Positions 56,369 to 64,000 of a stretch of DNA of 64,000 nucleotides are shown here, in pieces. Under the pieces are notes generated by a model that saw only the letters and a program-made list of their open reading frames with translations, ran no database searches and was not told where the DNA came from. The position numbers and the translations under genes are program-made. This DNA comes from Clitopilus passeckerianus (Eukaryota; Basidiomycota; Agaricomycetes; Agaricales; Entolomataceae). The stretch spans positions 248,001 through 312,000 of the forward strand of contig CALYLX010000080.1 of the NCBI GenBank assembly GCA_944990035.1, written 5' to 3'. Positions within the stretch are counted from its first letter, which is position 1. The number at the start of each line of letters is the position of its first letter.

Positions 56369-57424
56369 TTGCCCGAAGAGGAAGAAGAAGAACACCAAGT
56401 ACAACAACAGCTAGAGGAGAGCCCCACAGCTGAGCCAGAGGAGCGCCCCAGTGCAGAAACAATTGAACCAGAGACCGACTTCGATTTCGACTACGAAATG
56501 TCACAAGACAACAACAACAAGAAGGACATTGGAGCCAAACCCCAAACGTTCTCCGGAGACCGATCCAAGACCAGAAAGTTCATTCAGGAACTTGAAGACT
56601 ACCTCATCCTAAACAACCTCAACCAACTCGAAGATGACAAGAAGATTCGCATCGCCCTATCCTTCCTCAAAGAAGGAACTGCAGCAGCATGGGGATTAGA
56701 ATTTCACGATAAATATTCAGCAGCTGAAAGGAAAGCCACCTACGCTGAATTTATCAGCCAATTCAAAGAAGCCTTTTCCCTACCGACGACAAAGCTGCCG
56801 CACTTCTCCAACTCAAAGCCTTACGACAGGATGGGACAGCTGACGAATTTGTCACCGTCTTCAAGAATATTCTTGCACGAACTGATCTCAGCGGTGACAC
56901 TGCAAAGATCGAGATCTTCATGGAAGGACTTACCCCAAACTCCGAGAGAAAATTCTCTTTTCCGATTCCCTCCTACCACATTCGACGATTGGGTCAAGAA
57001 AGCCGTCCAGTTTGACAACAACTGGCGACGTGCCAAGACAATCATGGGACATACCCGTATCATCAAGACATCTGATATGGTCAAAGGTGCTTACAAAACA
57101 CCTACTGGAGCCCGAGACCCAATGGCTATGGATGTTGATCGTTTCACCACTGATCCACCCAAACGCCGCCTCACCCAGGAGGAAAGAGAACATCACAAGA
57201 AGAACAACTTGTGCTACTATTGCTCCAAGAAAGGTCACACGATCCAACAATGTCTTCAAAGGAAGAATTTTGGAAGAACCTACCCCAGCAACAACGACAG
57301 CCGTTTCCACAAGAAACCTGAGAAGGGAGCCGAGTTGATCAAATATGTCAGAACAGTCCTAGCTGACATGCCCCAAGAAGAAGCCGCTGAATTCTACACC
57401 GAAGCAGAGGCTGAGGGTTTTTAA
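56369..57424 (+). CDS. Gag polyprotein (frame-scrambled centre)
   Basis: Nucleocapsid precursor. The frame starts at a TTG at 56369 but is open further upstream (GTNNVYKFTNGSYCGFNH near 56055), with no ATG found, so the true start is unclear. The Gag core begins at PQTFSGDRSKTRKFIQELED and GTAAAWGLEFHDKYSAAERK. From about 56785 to about 56975 the expected Gag sequence is in the next frame (DDKAAALLQLKALRQDGTAD; ARTDLSGDTAKIEIFMEGL), after which the main frame resumes at PPTTFDDWVKKAVQFDNNW. The zinc knuckle is CYYCSKKGHTIQQC (C-x2-C-x4-H-x4-C). It ends EAEGF with TAA at 57422-57424 inside a slip site. Confidence 0.85.
   Translation: MPEEEEEEHQVQQQLEESPTAEPEERPSAETIEPETDFDFDYEMSQDNNNKKDIGAKPQTFSGDRSKTRKFIQELEDYLILNNLNQLEDDKKIRIALSFLKEGTAAAWGLEFHDKYSAAERKATYAEFISQFKEAFSLPTTKLPHFSNSKPYDRMGQLTNLSPSSRIFLHELISAVTLQRSRSSWKDLPQTPRENSLFRFPPTTFDDWVKKAVQFDNNWRRAKTIMGHTRIIKTSDMVKGAYKTPTGARDPMAMDVDRFTTDPPKRRLTQEEREHHKKNNLCYYCSKKGHTIQQCLQRKNFGRTYPSNNDSRFHKKPEKGAELIKYVRTVLADMPQEEAAEFYTEAEAEGF
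57415..57421 (+). promoter_or_regulatory. Candidate -1 ribosomal frameshift site (gag-pol)
   Basis: Heptamer GGGTTTT in register G-GGT-TTT immediately before the gag stop TAA. Slipping back one base continues as TTA AAG AGG AAG and stays open through LPRPIDISSVLVATDFYAES into the protease. Confidence 0.6.
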
Positions 57425-57822
57425 AGAGGAAGACTGCAAAGCCGACGTCAGTACTTCCTCGCCCGATTGATATTTCCAGTGTACTTGTAGCTACTGATTT
57501 TTATGCTGAATCTATGCGTATCCCAATCTCTCTACAAGACCCTCTAGATGGAAATACAACAATCGCCGGCACAAAAGCTCTCATTGACTCTGGAGCGCAA
57601 GGGTCATTTATCGACTCCGTCTTTGCCAAGACACATCACCTCCCGCTACTCCCACTCCGACAACCGATTACAGCACGAAACGTTGATGGCACCCTGAACA
57701 AACAAGGAACTATTACCCACTTTACCTGGGTTATTGCCAAGATAGGGACAGCCATCATCAAGGAAAGATGTTTTGTCACTGGACTCGGGAAAGACCACCT
57801 GATTTTGGATTACCCTGGCTAA
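57425..57822 (+). CDS. Pol: aspartic protease
   Basis: Frame entered from the slip site. The retropepsin active site is ALIDSGAQGSFID (Asp-Ser-Gly), then THHLPLLPLRQPITARNVDG and ERCFVTGLGKDHLILD. It runs into a stop at 57820-57822. A 1-nt loss near 57806 (ATTTTGGATTACC) has put the continuation, GLPWLKRVDPIISWSDGTLE, into the frame of the next feature. In an active element protease and RT would be one frame. Confidence 0.8.
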
Positions 57823-59609
57823 AACGGGTAGATCCAATCATATCGTGGAGCGACGGCACACTCGAAATCGACGAATCACGCATTACCCAACGACTGTCGC
57901 AAACATTGATGCGAGCAGTAGACATCAAGCGGATGAGAGCCATCCGAGAACAACTACTAGAGGAAAACACGCCACCTACCCCAGCACCTGATTGTTCCGA
58001 AGAGAATCCCGGAAAATCAGAAGGACTTAGCGACTATTTCCGAATAGTCGAAGACGGAGAAGAGATCAATGAAGATTTTCTCATCGCATACTGCCAGAAC
58101 GAACCGGCAGTCGGAATATTCACCAAGGAGGAACCCCCACTTACGCAGGAACACACAAAGGATTACCTTGTGTACGGGCCAATCAGGCCAACTACCACAA
58201 TACGACAGACGGTGGTAACACACCATCCAGCAACCAGACACCACACACAGCAGGTGTGGATACGTGCGAAAACATCAATTTCGCAAGCTCTGGAACATAA
58301 ACGAGAAGATAAGGAACCAAAGAAATCCCTTGACGAAATCATCCCCGACTATCTTCAAGACTACAGAAAAGTCTTTGAGAAAGCAGCATCTGAACGATTC
58401 CCACCAAGCCGACCCTGGGATCACGCCATAGATCTGAAGACAGATTTCGTGCCAAAAGACTGCAAGGTCTATCCGCTCAGCCCCTTAGAGCAAGAAAAAC
58501 TCGACGAGTTTCTCAAGGAAAATCTAGCCAAAGGATACATCCGAGAATCCAACTCCCCACAAGCATCTCCGTTCTTCTTTGTTGCAAAGAAAGACTCGGA
58601 AGCCCTGAGACCATGTCAGGATTACCGACGACTCAACGAAGGAACAATACCTAACGCTTACCCCTTACCGCTGGCTAGCGAACTCATCGATAAACTCAAA
58701 GGAGCAACTGTCTTCACCAAACTCGACATTCGATGGGGATATCACAACATCCGCATCAAAGATGGTGACCAATGGAAAGCAGCGTTCAAGACCAACCGAG
58801 GGTTATTTGAACCAATGGTGATGTTCTTTGGACTAATGAACTCACCCGGTACCTTCCAAGCAATGATGAACCACCTTTTCCGAGACATGATAGACGAAGG
58901 ATGGGTCATCATCTACATGGACGACATCCTCATCTTCTCCAACGATCCAGAAAAACACCGAGAACGCACACGCAGAGTCTTACAAAGACTACAAGACAAC
59001 GATCTCTACCTCAAAGCAGAGAAATGCCAATTTGACACCACAAGAGTGGAATACCTTGGGTTCATCATTGAACCAAACAAGATCTCCATGGACCCTGTCA
59101 AACTTGCAGGGATGCGCGACTGGCCTACGCCAACTACAGTAAAGGAAGTCCGATCATTCCTAGGATTCGGAAACTTTTACCGCAGGTTCATCGGAAAATA
59201 TGCGGAAATTGCCAAACCGCTGAACGAACTCACCAAGAAAGACAAGAAGTGGGAATGGACCAATGAATGTCACAAAGCTTTCACCACCCTGAAAGACAAA
59301 TTCCTGGAAGCGCCTGTGTTGCTGATGCCTGACCCCACGAAGCCATTTGTGGTGGAAAGCGACGCCTCAAAACATGCAACAGGAGCAGTCCTACAACAAC
59401 GTGACGCCAACGGATCATGGCACCCATGTGGTTTCATATCTAAATCGTTCTCGGAAACAGAACGGAACTATGAAATCTACGACCGAGAACTTCTAGGCAT
59501 TATCCGCGCATTAGAAACCTGGCGACACTACTTCCATGGATCCCAACATTCAGTTGTGATTCTATCCGATCACAAAACCTCACATACTTCCGAGAAGCCC
59601 GGAAGTTGA
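57768..59609 (+). CDS. Pol: reverse transcriptase and RNase H
   Basis: The genuine pol frame begins at about 57810 (LPWLKRVDPIISWSDG); earlier residues are out of frame. RT motifs are HAIDLKTDFVPKDCKVYPLS, RESNSPQASPFFFVAKKDSE, RPCQDYRRLNEGTIPNAYPL, FTKLDIRWGYHNIRIKDGDQ, LMNSPGTFQAMMNHLFRDM and IIYMDDILIFSND (YMDD catalytic box). The RNase H region is PFVVESDASKHATGAVLQQ and NYEIYDRELLGIIRALETWR. Near 59577 a missing A shifts the frame: the expected LTYFREARKLNRRQARW is read in the frame of the next feature, and this one stops at 59609. Mg-binding residues in RT are intact. Confidence 0.9.
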   Translation: MFCHWTRERPPDFGLPWLKRVDPIISWSDGTLEIDESRITQRLSQTLMRAVDIKRMRAIREQLLEENTPPTPAPDCSEENPGKSEGLSDYFRIVEDGEEINEDFLIAYCQNEPAVGIFTKEEPPLTQEHTKDYLVYGPIRPTTTIRQTVVTHHPATRHHTQQVWIRAKTSISQALEHKREDKEPKKSLDEIIPDYLQDYRKVFEKAASERFPPSRPWDHAIDLKTDFVPKDCKVYPLSPLEQEKLDEFLKENLAKGYIRESNSPQASPFFFVAKKDSEALRPCQDYRRLNEGTIPNAYPLPLASELIDKLKGATVFTKLDIRWGYHNIRIKDGDQWKAAFKTNRGLFEPMVMFFGLMNSPGTFQAMMNHLFRDMIDEGWVIIYMDDILIFSNDPEKHRERTRRVLQRLQDNDLYLKAEKCQFDTTRVEYLGFIIEPNKISMDPVKLAGMRDWPTPTTVKEVRSFLGFGNFYRRFIGKYAEIAKPLNELTKKDKKWEWTNECHKAFTTLKDKFLEAPVLLMPDPTKPFVVESDASKHATGAVLQQRDANGSWHPCGFISKSFSETERNYEIYDRELLGIIRALETWRHYFHGSQHSVVILSDHKTSHTSEKPGS

Positions 59610-60289
59610 ACCGACGACAAGCAAGATGGAATTTGATGCTATCCCAGTTTAACATCAAACTTGTACACACCCCTGGTGCAAAGATGATACAATCTGACGC
59701 ACTATCTCGACGACCAGACCACATCCCAGGTGAAGACACCGACAACGAAGACATCATTCTCCTCCCCGACAAGCTCTTCCTTCGCTCAATCGACATTGAA
59801 CTAAAGGACGAAATTGTACACAAGATGGTCAATGACAAACTGATTGTTGACGCCATTCGCACCGCCAAAGAAGACGGACCCCCACCAATCCGATCAAACC
59901 TGGAAGACTGGAAATTTGACGATGGCATCTTGTACTACAAGGACAAGTGCGTGGTACCAGATGACGAAGACCTCCGAAGGAAGATAGTCCAACGTTATCA
60001 CGATCTACCCAGCGCAGGACACCCTGGACAATTTGGGACACTGGAGAAAGTCCGGAAGGACTACTGGTGGCCAGGGATGTCAGTGTTCATCAAGAACTTT
60101 GTGCAGGGCTGTGCAATGTGCCAGCAAATGAAAATCAATCGCCACCCCACCGCTCCACCATTAATGCCCATCAAATCCGAAACCACTAGGCCATTTTTGC
60201 TACTCGTAGTAGTCAAAAGTGATGATAATTATGTAAGCAGCCTCTCGCGACAGGTCTGGCGTGTTGAAATAAATCCCTCCGTAAAATAG
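59606..60289 (+). CDS. Pol: RNase H end and integrase N-terminal half (interrupted)
   Basis: Continues pol after the 59577 shift: NRRQARWNLMLSQFNIKLVH, DALSRRPDHIPGEDTDNED, then the integrase HHCC zinc finger HDLPSAGHPGQFGTLEKVRK to FVQGCAMCQQMKINRHPTAPP. At TTRPFLL the MITE begins (60203), and the codons to 60289 are MITE sequence. Confidence 0.85.
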   Translation: MNRRQARWNLMLSQFNIKLVHTPGAKMIQSDALSRRPDHIPGEDTDNEDIILLPDKLFLRSIDIELKDEIVHKMVNDKLIVDAIRTAKEDGPPPIRSNLEDWKFDDGILYYKDKCVVPDDEDLRRKIVQRYHDLPSAGHPGQFGTLEKVRKDYWWPGMSVFIKNFVQGCAMCQQMKINRHPTAPPLMPIKSETTRPFLLLVVVKSDDNYVSSLSRQVWRVEINPSVK

Positions 60290-60831
60290 CCCACACATAT
60301 TTTGACAACTATTCCTGCTTCCAGTAGGTATATACATGCTGCTTGTGTATACATACAGGAGCGCAAAGTATCTGAGTGAATGGTGGATGATACAGGAGCA
60401 TATTCATACGTTCTCAGACCAAGTTCAGGCCAATTGATGCTATAAAATCTTCTCATAATTCGAGGAGGAGGACTAGCCTTGAAAACACAATGAGATGTTG
60501 ATTTTGACTAATTCTAGGATAAAATAAAAGATAGGCCTCTCAGAAGTATAGGTGAGTCTGCTCAGTTTTGAGATATGCGCTAGATTGTTTCCAGCCTCCA
60601 TTTGATGGCCGAACTGAATGGCCAGATCTCAGGTAAAACCGTTACCACAGCGTGTGTAACACGTTCAATCACCTTCATATGGTATAGTTGTACGTTTATA
60701 GACTATATTTAGCTATCACCCGAAGGAATTAATATTCTGACGCATGTGTACTATTGTACGTAGGGATTTGTCTTGACCAGCTCGACGTGAGCCCTGCTTA
60801 CATAATTATCATCACTTTTGACAACTACGAG
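60203..60831. mobile_element. 629-bp MITE with long inverted termini, TA-flanked (Tc1/mariner-type insertion)
   Basis: The ends, including flanking CTA/TAG, form 41-nt inverted repeats (60200-60240 and 60794-60834) with one mismatch, and weaker inverted similarity continues for about 60 nt more. TA dinucleotides at 60201-60202 and 60832-60833 fit a TA target duplication. No ORF encodes a transposase, so it is non-autonomous. Counting a single TA, the two integrase flanks line up without gaps to the homologous stretch of the other Gypsy element at 63940-63999. Confidence 0.85.
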
Positions 60832-60833
60832 TA

Positions 60834-61877
60834 GTGATGTACAATTTTCACACGGATCTCCCAGAGAGTAATGGTTTCGATAGCATTATGGCCGTGGTCG
60901 ACCATGGAGCTACGAAGGGGGCAATTTTCATCCCTTGCACAAAGAAAATCGACGCCACAGGAACTGCAAATGCCTACATTGACAATGTCTACCGTCGCTT
61001 TGGACTCCCCAACAAAGGAATTTCAGACAGAGGACCTCAATTCGCCTCTAAAGTTTTCCAAGAAATGGGACGACTCCTTGGAATCAAGCTCAACATGAGT
61101 ACCGCCTACCACCCACAAACCGATGGTGCAACAGAAAGGATCAATCAGGAGATTGATGCCTATCTCCGCATCTTCTGTGCACAGAACCCCGAATCCTGGT
61201 CCAAATGGATTACCACTCTAGAATTCTCCTACAACAGCCGAACACACTCTGTCACCAAACGAACCCCATTCTACCTAATGATGGGATATGAACCACCTGC
61301 ACTCCCATCAGTTGCTCCCACTAGCAAAATTCCCGCAGTTGACAAACGGATCAAGGAACTTCTGCTAGCACGCGATGAAGCAAATGCTGCACATGCACTT
61401 GCTGTGCAACGCATGGCAGAGAAGATCACACGACATTTCACCCCATTCAAAGTCGGAGAAAAGGTGTGGTTAGAAGCCACAAATCTCAATCAAGGAAACA
61501 TCTCCAAGAAACTTGCACCCAAACGAGAAGGACCCTTCAAGATACTTGAGGTAAAAGGACACCTGACCTATAAACTCGACCTGCCAAGGCGATGGAAGAT
61601 CCACCCGGTGATTCACGCATCACTTCTCACCCGTTACATCTCCACCAAAGCGCATGGACCCAGCTTCTCTAAACCGCCACCTGATGAAATCGACGGAATA
61701 GAAGAATACGAAATAGAAGCAATTGTGGCCCATCAGAAACAAGGCAAAGGGCGACACAGATACCTCGTAAAATGGAAGGGATGGCCATCAGCGGACAACG
61801 AATGGATGCCCGAGTCGGAACTGCGGAACGCCAAGGAAATACTCACCGAGTATAAAAAGAGGAAGAAACTCACCTGA
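60834..61877 (+). CDS. Pol: integrase C-terminal half with chromodomain
   Basis: 347 codons following the MITE. Core residues in ISDRGPQFASKVF and GATERINQEI keep D35E spacing. The position of the first catalytic Asp reads Asn (MYNFHTDLPES against TDFIMD in the second Gypsy family). It continues with the Gypsy tail LEFSYNSRTHSVTKRTPFYL, EGPFKILEVKGHLTYKLDLP, and a chromodomain YEIEAIVAHQKQG with VKWKGWPSADNEWMPESEL, which in chromoviruses directs integration to heterochromatin. Stop at 61875 after KRKKLT. Confidence 0.9.
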   Translation: MMYNFHTDLPESNGFDSIMAVVDHGATKGAIFIPCTKKIDATGTANAYIDNVYRRFGLPNKGISDRGPQFASKVFQEMGRLLGIKLNMSTAYHPQTDGATERINQEIDAYLRIFCAQNPESWSKWITTLEFSYNSRTHSVTKRTPFYLMMGYEPPALPSVAPTSKIPAVDKRIKELLLARDEANAAHALAVQRMAEKITRHFTPFKVGEKVWLEATNLNQGNISKKLAPKREGPFKILEVKGHLTYKLDLPRRWKIHPVIHASLLTRYISTKAHGPSFSKPPPDEIDGIEEYEIEAIVAHQKQGKGRHRYLVKWKGWPSADNEWMPESELRNAKEILTEYKKRKKLT

Positions 61878-61915
61878 CACCACATAGCAAACCCACTCAC
61901 TTCCACTATATAACA

Positions 61916-62344
61916 ATGTCTCAAAATGCCTCTTCCTACGACCGCACCATCATCTGCAACACCTTCAAATCTGATACCGCTATTACGGCGCTCCGTACGC
62001 ATACTGCCTGGAGCAGCGACGACAACCCTCTCACCGCTGTGGGAGAACAAGGAACCCTCTACCAAAACCGACGAAACGAAACTCGCAACGAAGTGGCTCG
62101 TCTGCGCCACCAATTTGCGAAAACCACTGACGATCTTGATCAACTTTTGGACAAAGTTGATCGAGAAACAAAGGAGACCCTCACAGACCTCTTCTTTGCC
62201 ATTGGAGGAACAGCTTTCCTCGACGAATTCTTCCCCGAACGACAAAACTGGTTCAACAACCCGGAGGAGACAGACTTCGAAACCCTTGCCTCCAATCCCT
62301 GGGGGCCTGAGGAAAGTCAAGAAGAGGAAGTCACGATCTGTTGA
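61916..62344 (+). CDS. Accessory ORF downstream of integrase, 142 codons
   Basis: Starts MSQNASSYDRTIICNTFKSD, 38 nt after the integrase stop. A helical, probably coiled-coil middle (NEVARLRHQFAKTTDDLDQL) is followed by FFAIGGTAFLDEFFPERQNW and an acidic end PEESQEEEVTIC. No family recognised. Also present in copy 1, where deletions fuse it to integrase. A 161-codon overlapping frame (61926-62411) is judged a shadow. Confidence 0.55.
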   Translation: MSQNASSYDRTIICNTFKSDTAITALRTHTAWSSDDNPLTAVGEQGTLYQNRRNETRNEVARLRHQFAKTTDDLDQLLDKVDRETKETLTDLFFAIGGTAFLDEFFPERQNWFNNPEETDFETLASNPWGPEESQEEEVTIC

Positions 62345-62673
62345 GCAAGCATGCCTTCCAGCGAGGGAAGTTGCGGACGACCCTTACCTTGAGCTAGGTG
62401 TGGGCTTGTGAGGTGAGAGCGAACTATGTAATAAGACTGGGTAAGTCTCCAATGTATTGAGGTAAAGTACATAGGTTTATATACATATAGAGAGCGTGCA
62501 CAGACCATGTATATGTAAGCATATCTAGAATGTTCTGTGCTAAATATAGTACGGAAGTGACACGGAATGAGTCATATGTAGTCATGAAGTGTCACGTGAG
62601 TTGCCATGAGGCGTATTCGTAAGAAGACATCATAATGGTGCAATATGGTGCAATACTAATCATGTGATGTCAC
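62345..62673. other. Non-coding spacer of the element
   Basis: Between accessory ORFs. It contains several CACGTGA/TCACGTG boxes (for example near 62592, 62670 and 62683) and ATGGTGCAATA repeats near 62635-62655. No gene seen. Confidence 0.5.
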
Positions 62674-63033
62674 GTGATTAGTCACGTGAGTGGTACGCGT
62701 CAATTCAACACGATCCTCACGGCACGTCAAGTTTGCGGAACCCTACGAGCATTTCCTCCTGTCACCAATTTACACACCGCCGCAAAAATAAAACATAACC
62801 CCTTCGTCAAAGAAGAACAGAACGACAACAAGGAAAACATCAACCCCAATGGCAAACCCTCCGACGCCATACCTCTCCGCATTCGAAAGCCCACCAGAGT
62901 CCGACTCACCAACGCTGGTGAACCTTCCCCCTCGACAGTATCGTCCCAGAAGGCGCCGCGCACCGGATACCTTGCCAACAGACCACCACCACCCAGATGG
63001 TTCAGATGCTACATTTGTGGAGGCAGACACTGA
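62674..63033 (+). CDS. Accessory ORF, basic/Pro-rich (copy 2)
   Basis: 119 codons with NPFVKEEQNDNKENINPNGK and IRKPTRVRLTNAGEPSPSTV, ending RWFRCYICGGRH. Overlaps the membrane ORF by 185 nt in another frame. No known domain; it may be a non-coding frame. Confidence 0.35.
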   Translation: MISHVSGTRQFNTILTARQVCGTLRAFPPVTNLHTAAKIKHNPFVKEEQNDNKENINPNGKPSDAIPLRIRKPTRVRLTNAGEPSPSTVSSQKAPRTGYLANRPPPPRWFRCYICGGRH

Positions 63034-63130
63034 CAGTGTCATTGCTTTCGTTTTGTGTGTCGTCTGTGCCATCATCGTGGCCCAGGCCATTACCCGGTTA
63101 GCTGCCCACAATGCTACCACAAGGGCATAG
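62849..63130 (+). CDS. Accessory ORF with one membrane segment (copy 2)
   Basis: 93 codons, MANPPTPYLSAFESPPESDS, then a basic Pro-rich stretch, then one hydrophobic segment SVIAFVLCVVCAIIVAQAIT and a short basic tail. It lies where env sits in errantiviruses but lacks a signal peptide or fusion-like features. Unknown function. Confidence 0.45.
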   Translation: MANPPTPYLSAFESPPESDSPTLVNLPPRQYRPRRRRAPDTLPTDHHHPDGSDATFVEADTDSVIAFVLCVVCAIIVAQAITRLAAHNATTRA

Positions 63131-63183
63131 ACCGTCATTTCTGGGGTAAAGGAAGGAATTGAAGTCAGGAGACTTCAACGATA

Positions 63184-63192
63184 GCGAGAGGG
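63184..63192 (+). other. Polypurine tract of copy 2
   Basis: GCGAGAGGG, three nt before the 3' LTR, the expected plus-strand primer site. The same tract is present in reverse beside the copy 1 LTR at 52966-52974. Confidence 0.6.
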
Positions 63193-63195
63193 TAA

Positions 63196-63678
63196 TGTTA
63201 TGATTTTGCTTACATGTTTCCCCTTACATACCCCAGCCCGCTTACCTATGCACGATTACTCACATATGCTGCGCATCACTGCGCATTTTTTACCTTTTTC
63301 CATGCTTACTCCGCATCTCTCACGATCGTGAGAGACTTATACCTTATCTGACTCTTTCTGACTCACATCGAGTCATACTGACTCATGTACTTACTCGTCA
63401 TGCTGTGCATGACTCATTACTTACTCAGCATGCTGCGCATGCGCTATATTTAGAACTACTAGATAGGTATATAAACCTGTACCATTTGGTCAAGGCTCCT
63501 CAGCTTGACCTAGGCAATCTACCTAACTGCTTAGTTTCTCTACTTCGCCAAGTCCCTTGCTTCGTCAATCTCACCAGGTCGTCAGTACAGCTGCAGCTGC
63601 TGACAAATCTCTGTCTTTGTTTATCAGAGACATTGAGCGTAAACAGTATTACCTAAATTGTTAGGCTCTGCCTTAACA
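63196..63678 (+). repeat. 3' LTR of Gypsy copy 2
   Basis: 483 bp, TGTTATGATTTTGC to CTGCCTTAACA. It is closer to the copy 1 LTR than to its own 5' LTR, for it keeps the 30-nt segment the 5' LTR lacks. It abuts another Gypsy element at 63679. Confidence 0.9.
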
Positions 63679-64000
63679 GATTGGAAGGTAGAGGACTCTC
63701 TCCTTTTCTTCAGGGGACAATGCTACGTCCCTAATGACGCTACCCTACGACGAAGCCTCATACAGAAGTATCATGACGCACCTATGGCCAGACACCCCGG
63801 AGCATTCAAAACGATGGAGTTAATTTCCGAACATTATTGGTGGCCCAGAATGTTTGGAACTGTCAAATCCTATGTTGATGGATGTGCCCCTTGCCAACAG
63901 ATGAAAGTCAATACACATCCCACGGCACCTCCCCTGAACCCAATCAAATTTACCACCACACGACCCTTTGAACTTGCCTCTACAGATTTCATTATGGATC
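63679..64000 (+). mobile_element. Second, different Gypsy element: integrase zinc finger (partial)
   Basis: Open frame from the LTR edge to the window end: DWKVEDSLLFFRGQCYVPND, the HHCC finger from KYHDAPMARHPGAFKTMELI to VDGCAPCQQMKVNTHPTAPP, and the start of the integrase core TTRPFELASTDFIMD with the first catalytic Asp. Clearly a different family from copy 2, with no break in view. Its 5' part is absent, so it was interrupted by, or joined to, the LTR at 63678. Confidence 0.85.

Larger units (their letters stand above)
55445..63678 (+). mobile_element. Ty3/Gypsy chromovirus, full-length but inactivated (copy 2)
   Basis: About 8.2 kb between two LTRs in the order gag, protease, reverse transcriptase, RNase H, integrase, chromodomain, extra ORFs, PPT, LTR. 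The chromodomain and self-priming PBS place it with Tf1/sushi-type chromoviruses. Breaks seen: compensating frameshifts in gag, frameshifts near 57806 and 59577, a MITE in integrase and loss of one integrase catalytic Asp. No target-site duplication is visible: the flanks are GATAGC on the left and GATTGG on the right. Confidence 0.9.

Noticed and set aside
56369..57424. Intact gag
   Set aside because: The frame is open, but a central stretch of about 190 nt is in the wrong frame relative to recognisable Gag sequence.
61926..62411. 161-codon ORF overlapping the 142-codon accessory ORF
   Set aside because: Open in both copies, but the residue pattern is Thr/Pro/Arg-rich noise; the overlapping frame has better helical character and a start just after integrase.
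52478..63678. Inverted arms as a pure assembly artefact
   Set aside because: The arms differ by indels in A-runs and several substitutions in LTR and ORFs, so they are distinct sequences; a junction error still needs long-read testing.

Overview
The window is a piece of a filamentous basidiomycete genome, most likely an Agaricomycete. Protein genes are cut by many short introns (about 45-65 nt, often starting GTACGT or GTAAGT). The families seen (GH55, GH16 and GH79 glycosidases, a DUF6534 membrane protein, a TKL-like kinase with an HGD loop, berberine-bridge-type oxidase, chromodomain Gypsy elements) are typical of mushroom-forming fungi. No rRNA, tRNA or CRISPR was found.

Layout. 1-16.9 kb is a mirror-image block. 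Two paralogous six-helix hybrid histidine kinases diverge from a shared 864-bp spacer (2460-7147 minus, 8012-12544 plus), and each is flanked by a convergent GH55 exo-beta-1,3-glucanase. The left GH55 survives in the window only as its last 15 codons (1-47). This looks like an old inverted segmental duplication. A run of unrelated genes follows: a NAPE-PLD-like metallo-beta-lactamase hydrolase, a protein kinase and a GH16 beta-glucanase.

At 27-31.3 kb a secreted repeat protein is built from tandemly duplicated exon pairs with Kex2-type KR sites. It lies beside a small secreted protein and a bicovalent FAD-linked oxidase. The repeat protein is the best candidate for an undescribed system, a KEP/RiPP-like peptide precursor. 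At 32.5-40.2 kb two direct copies of a UCH-family ubiquitin hydrolase bracket an unresolved gene and a decayed coiled-coil pseudogene. At 40.5-50 kb are a hypothetical protein with a CCCC terminus, an EI24/RRT8-like membrane protein, a DUF6534 protein and a GPI-type GH79 glucuronidase.

From 50.9 kb to the end, a gene for a nuclear-looking protein is cut by an LTR. A nested retrotransposon cluster follows: a nearly full-length Ty3/Gypsy chromovirus (55445-63678), an inverted copy of its 3' half (52478-55444), a 629-bp TA-flanked MITE in the integrase (full in one copy, truncated in the other), and part of a different Gypsy element at the right edge. The full-length element shows a Tf1-like self-priming primer-binding site, a GGGTTTT gag-pol slip site, extra ORFs downstream of integrase, and several inactivating frameshifts. 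Exon joins were read by eye, so gene spans are firmer than individual splice sites.
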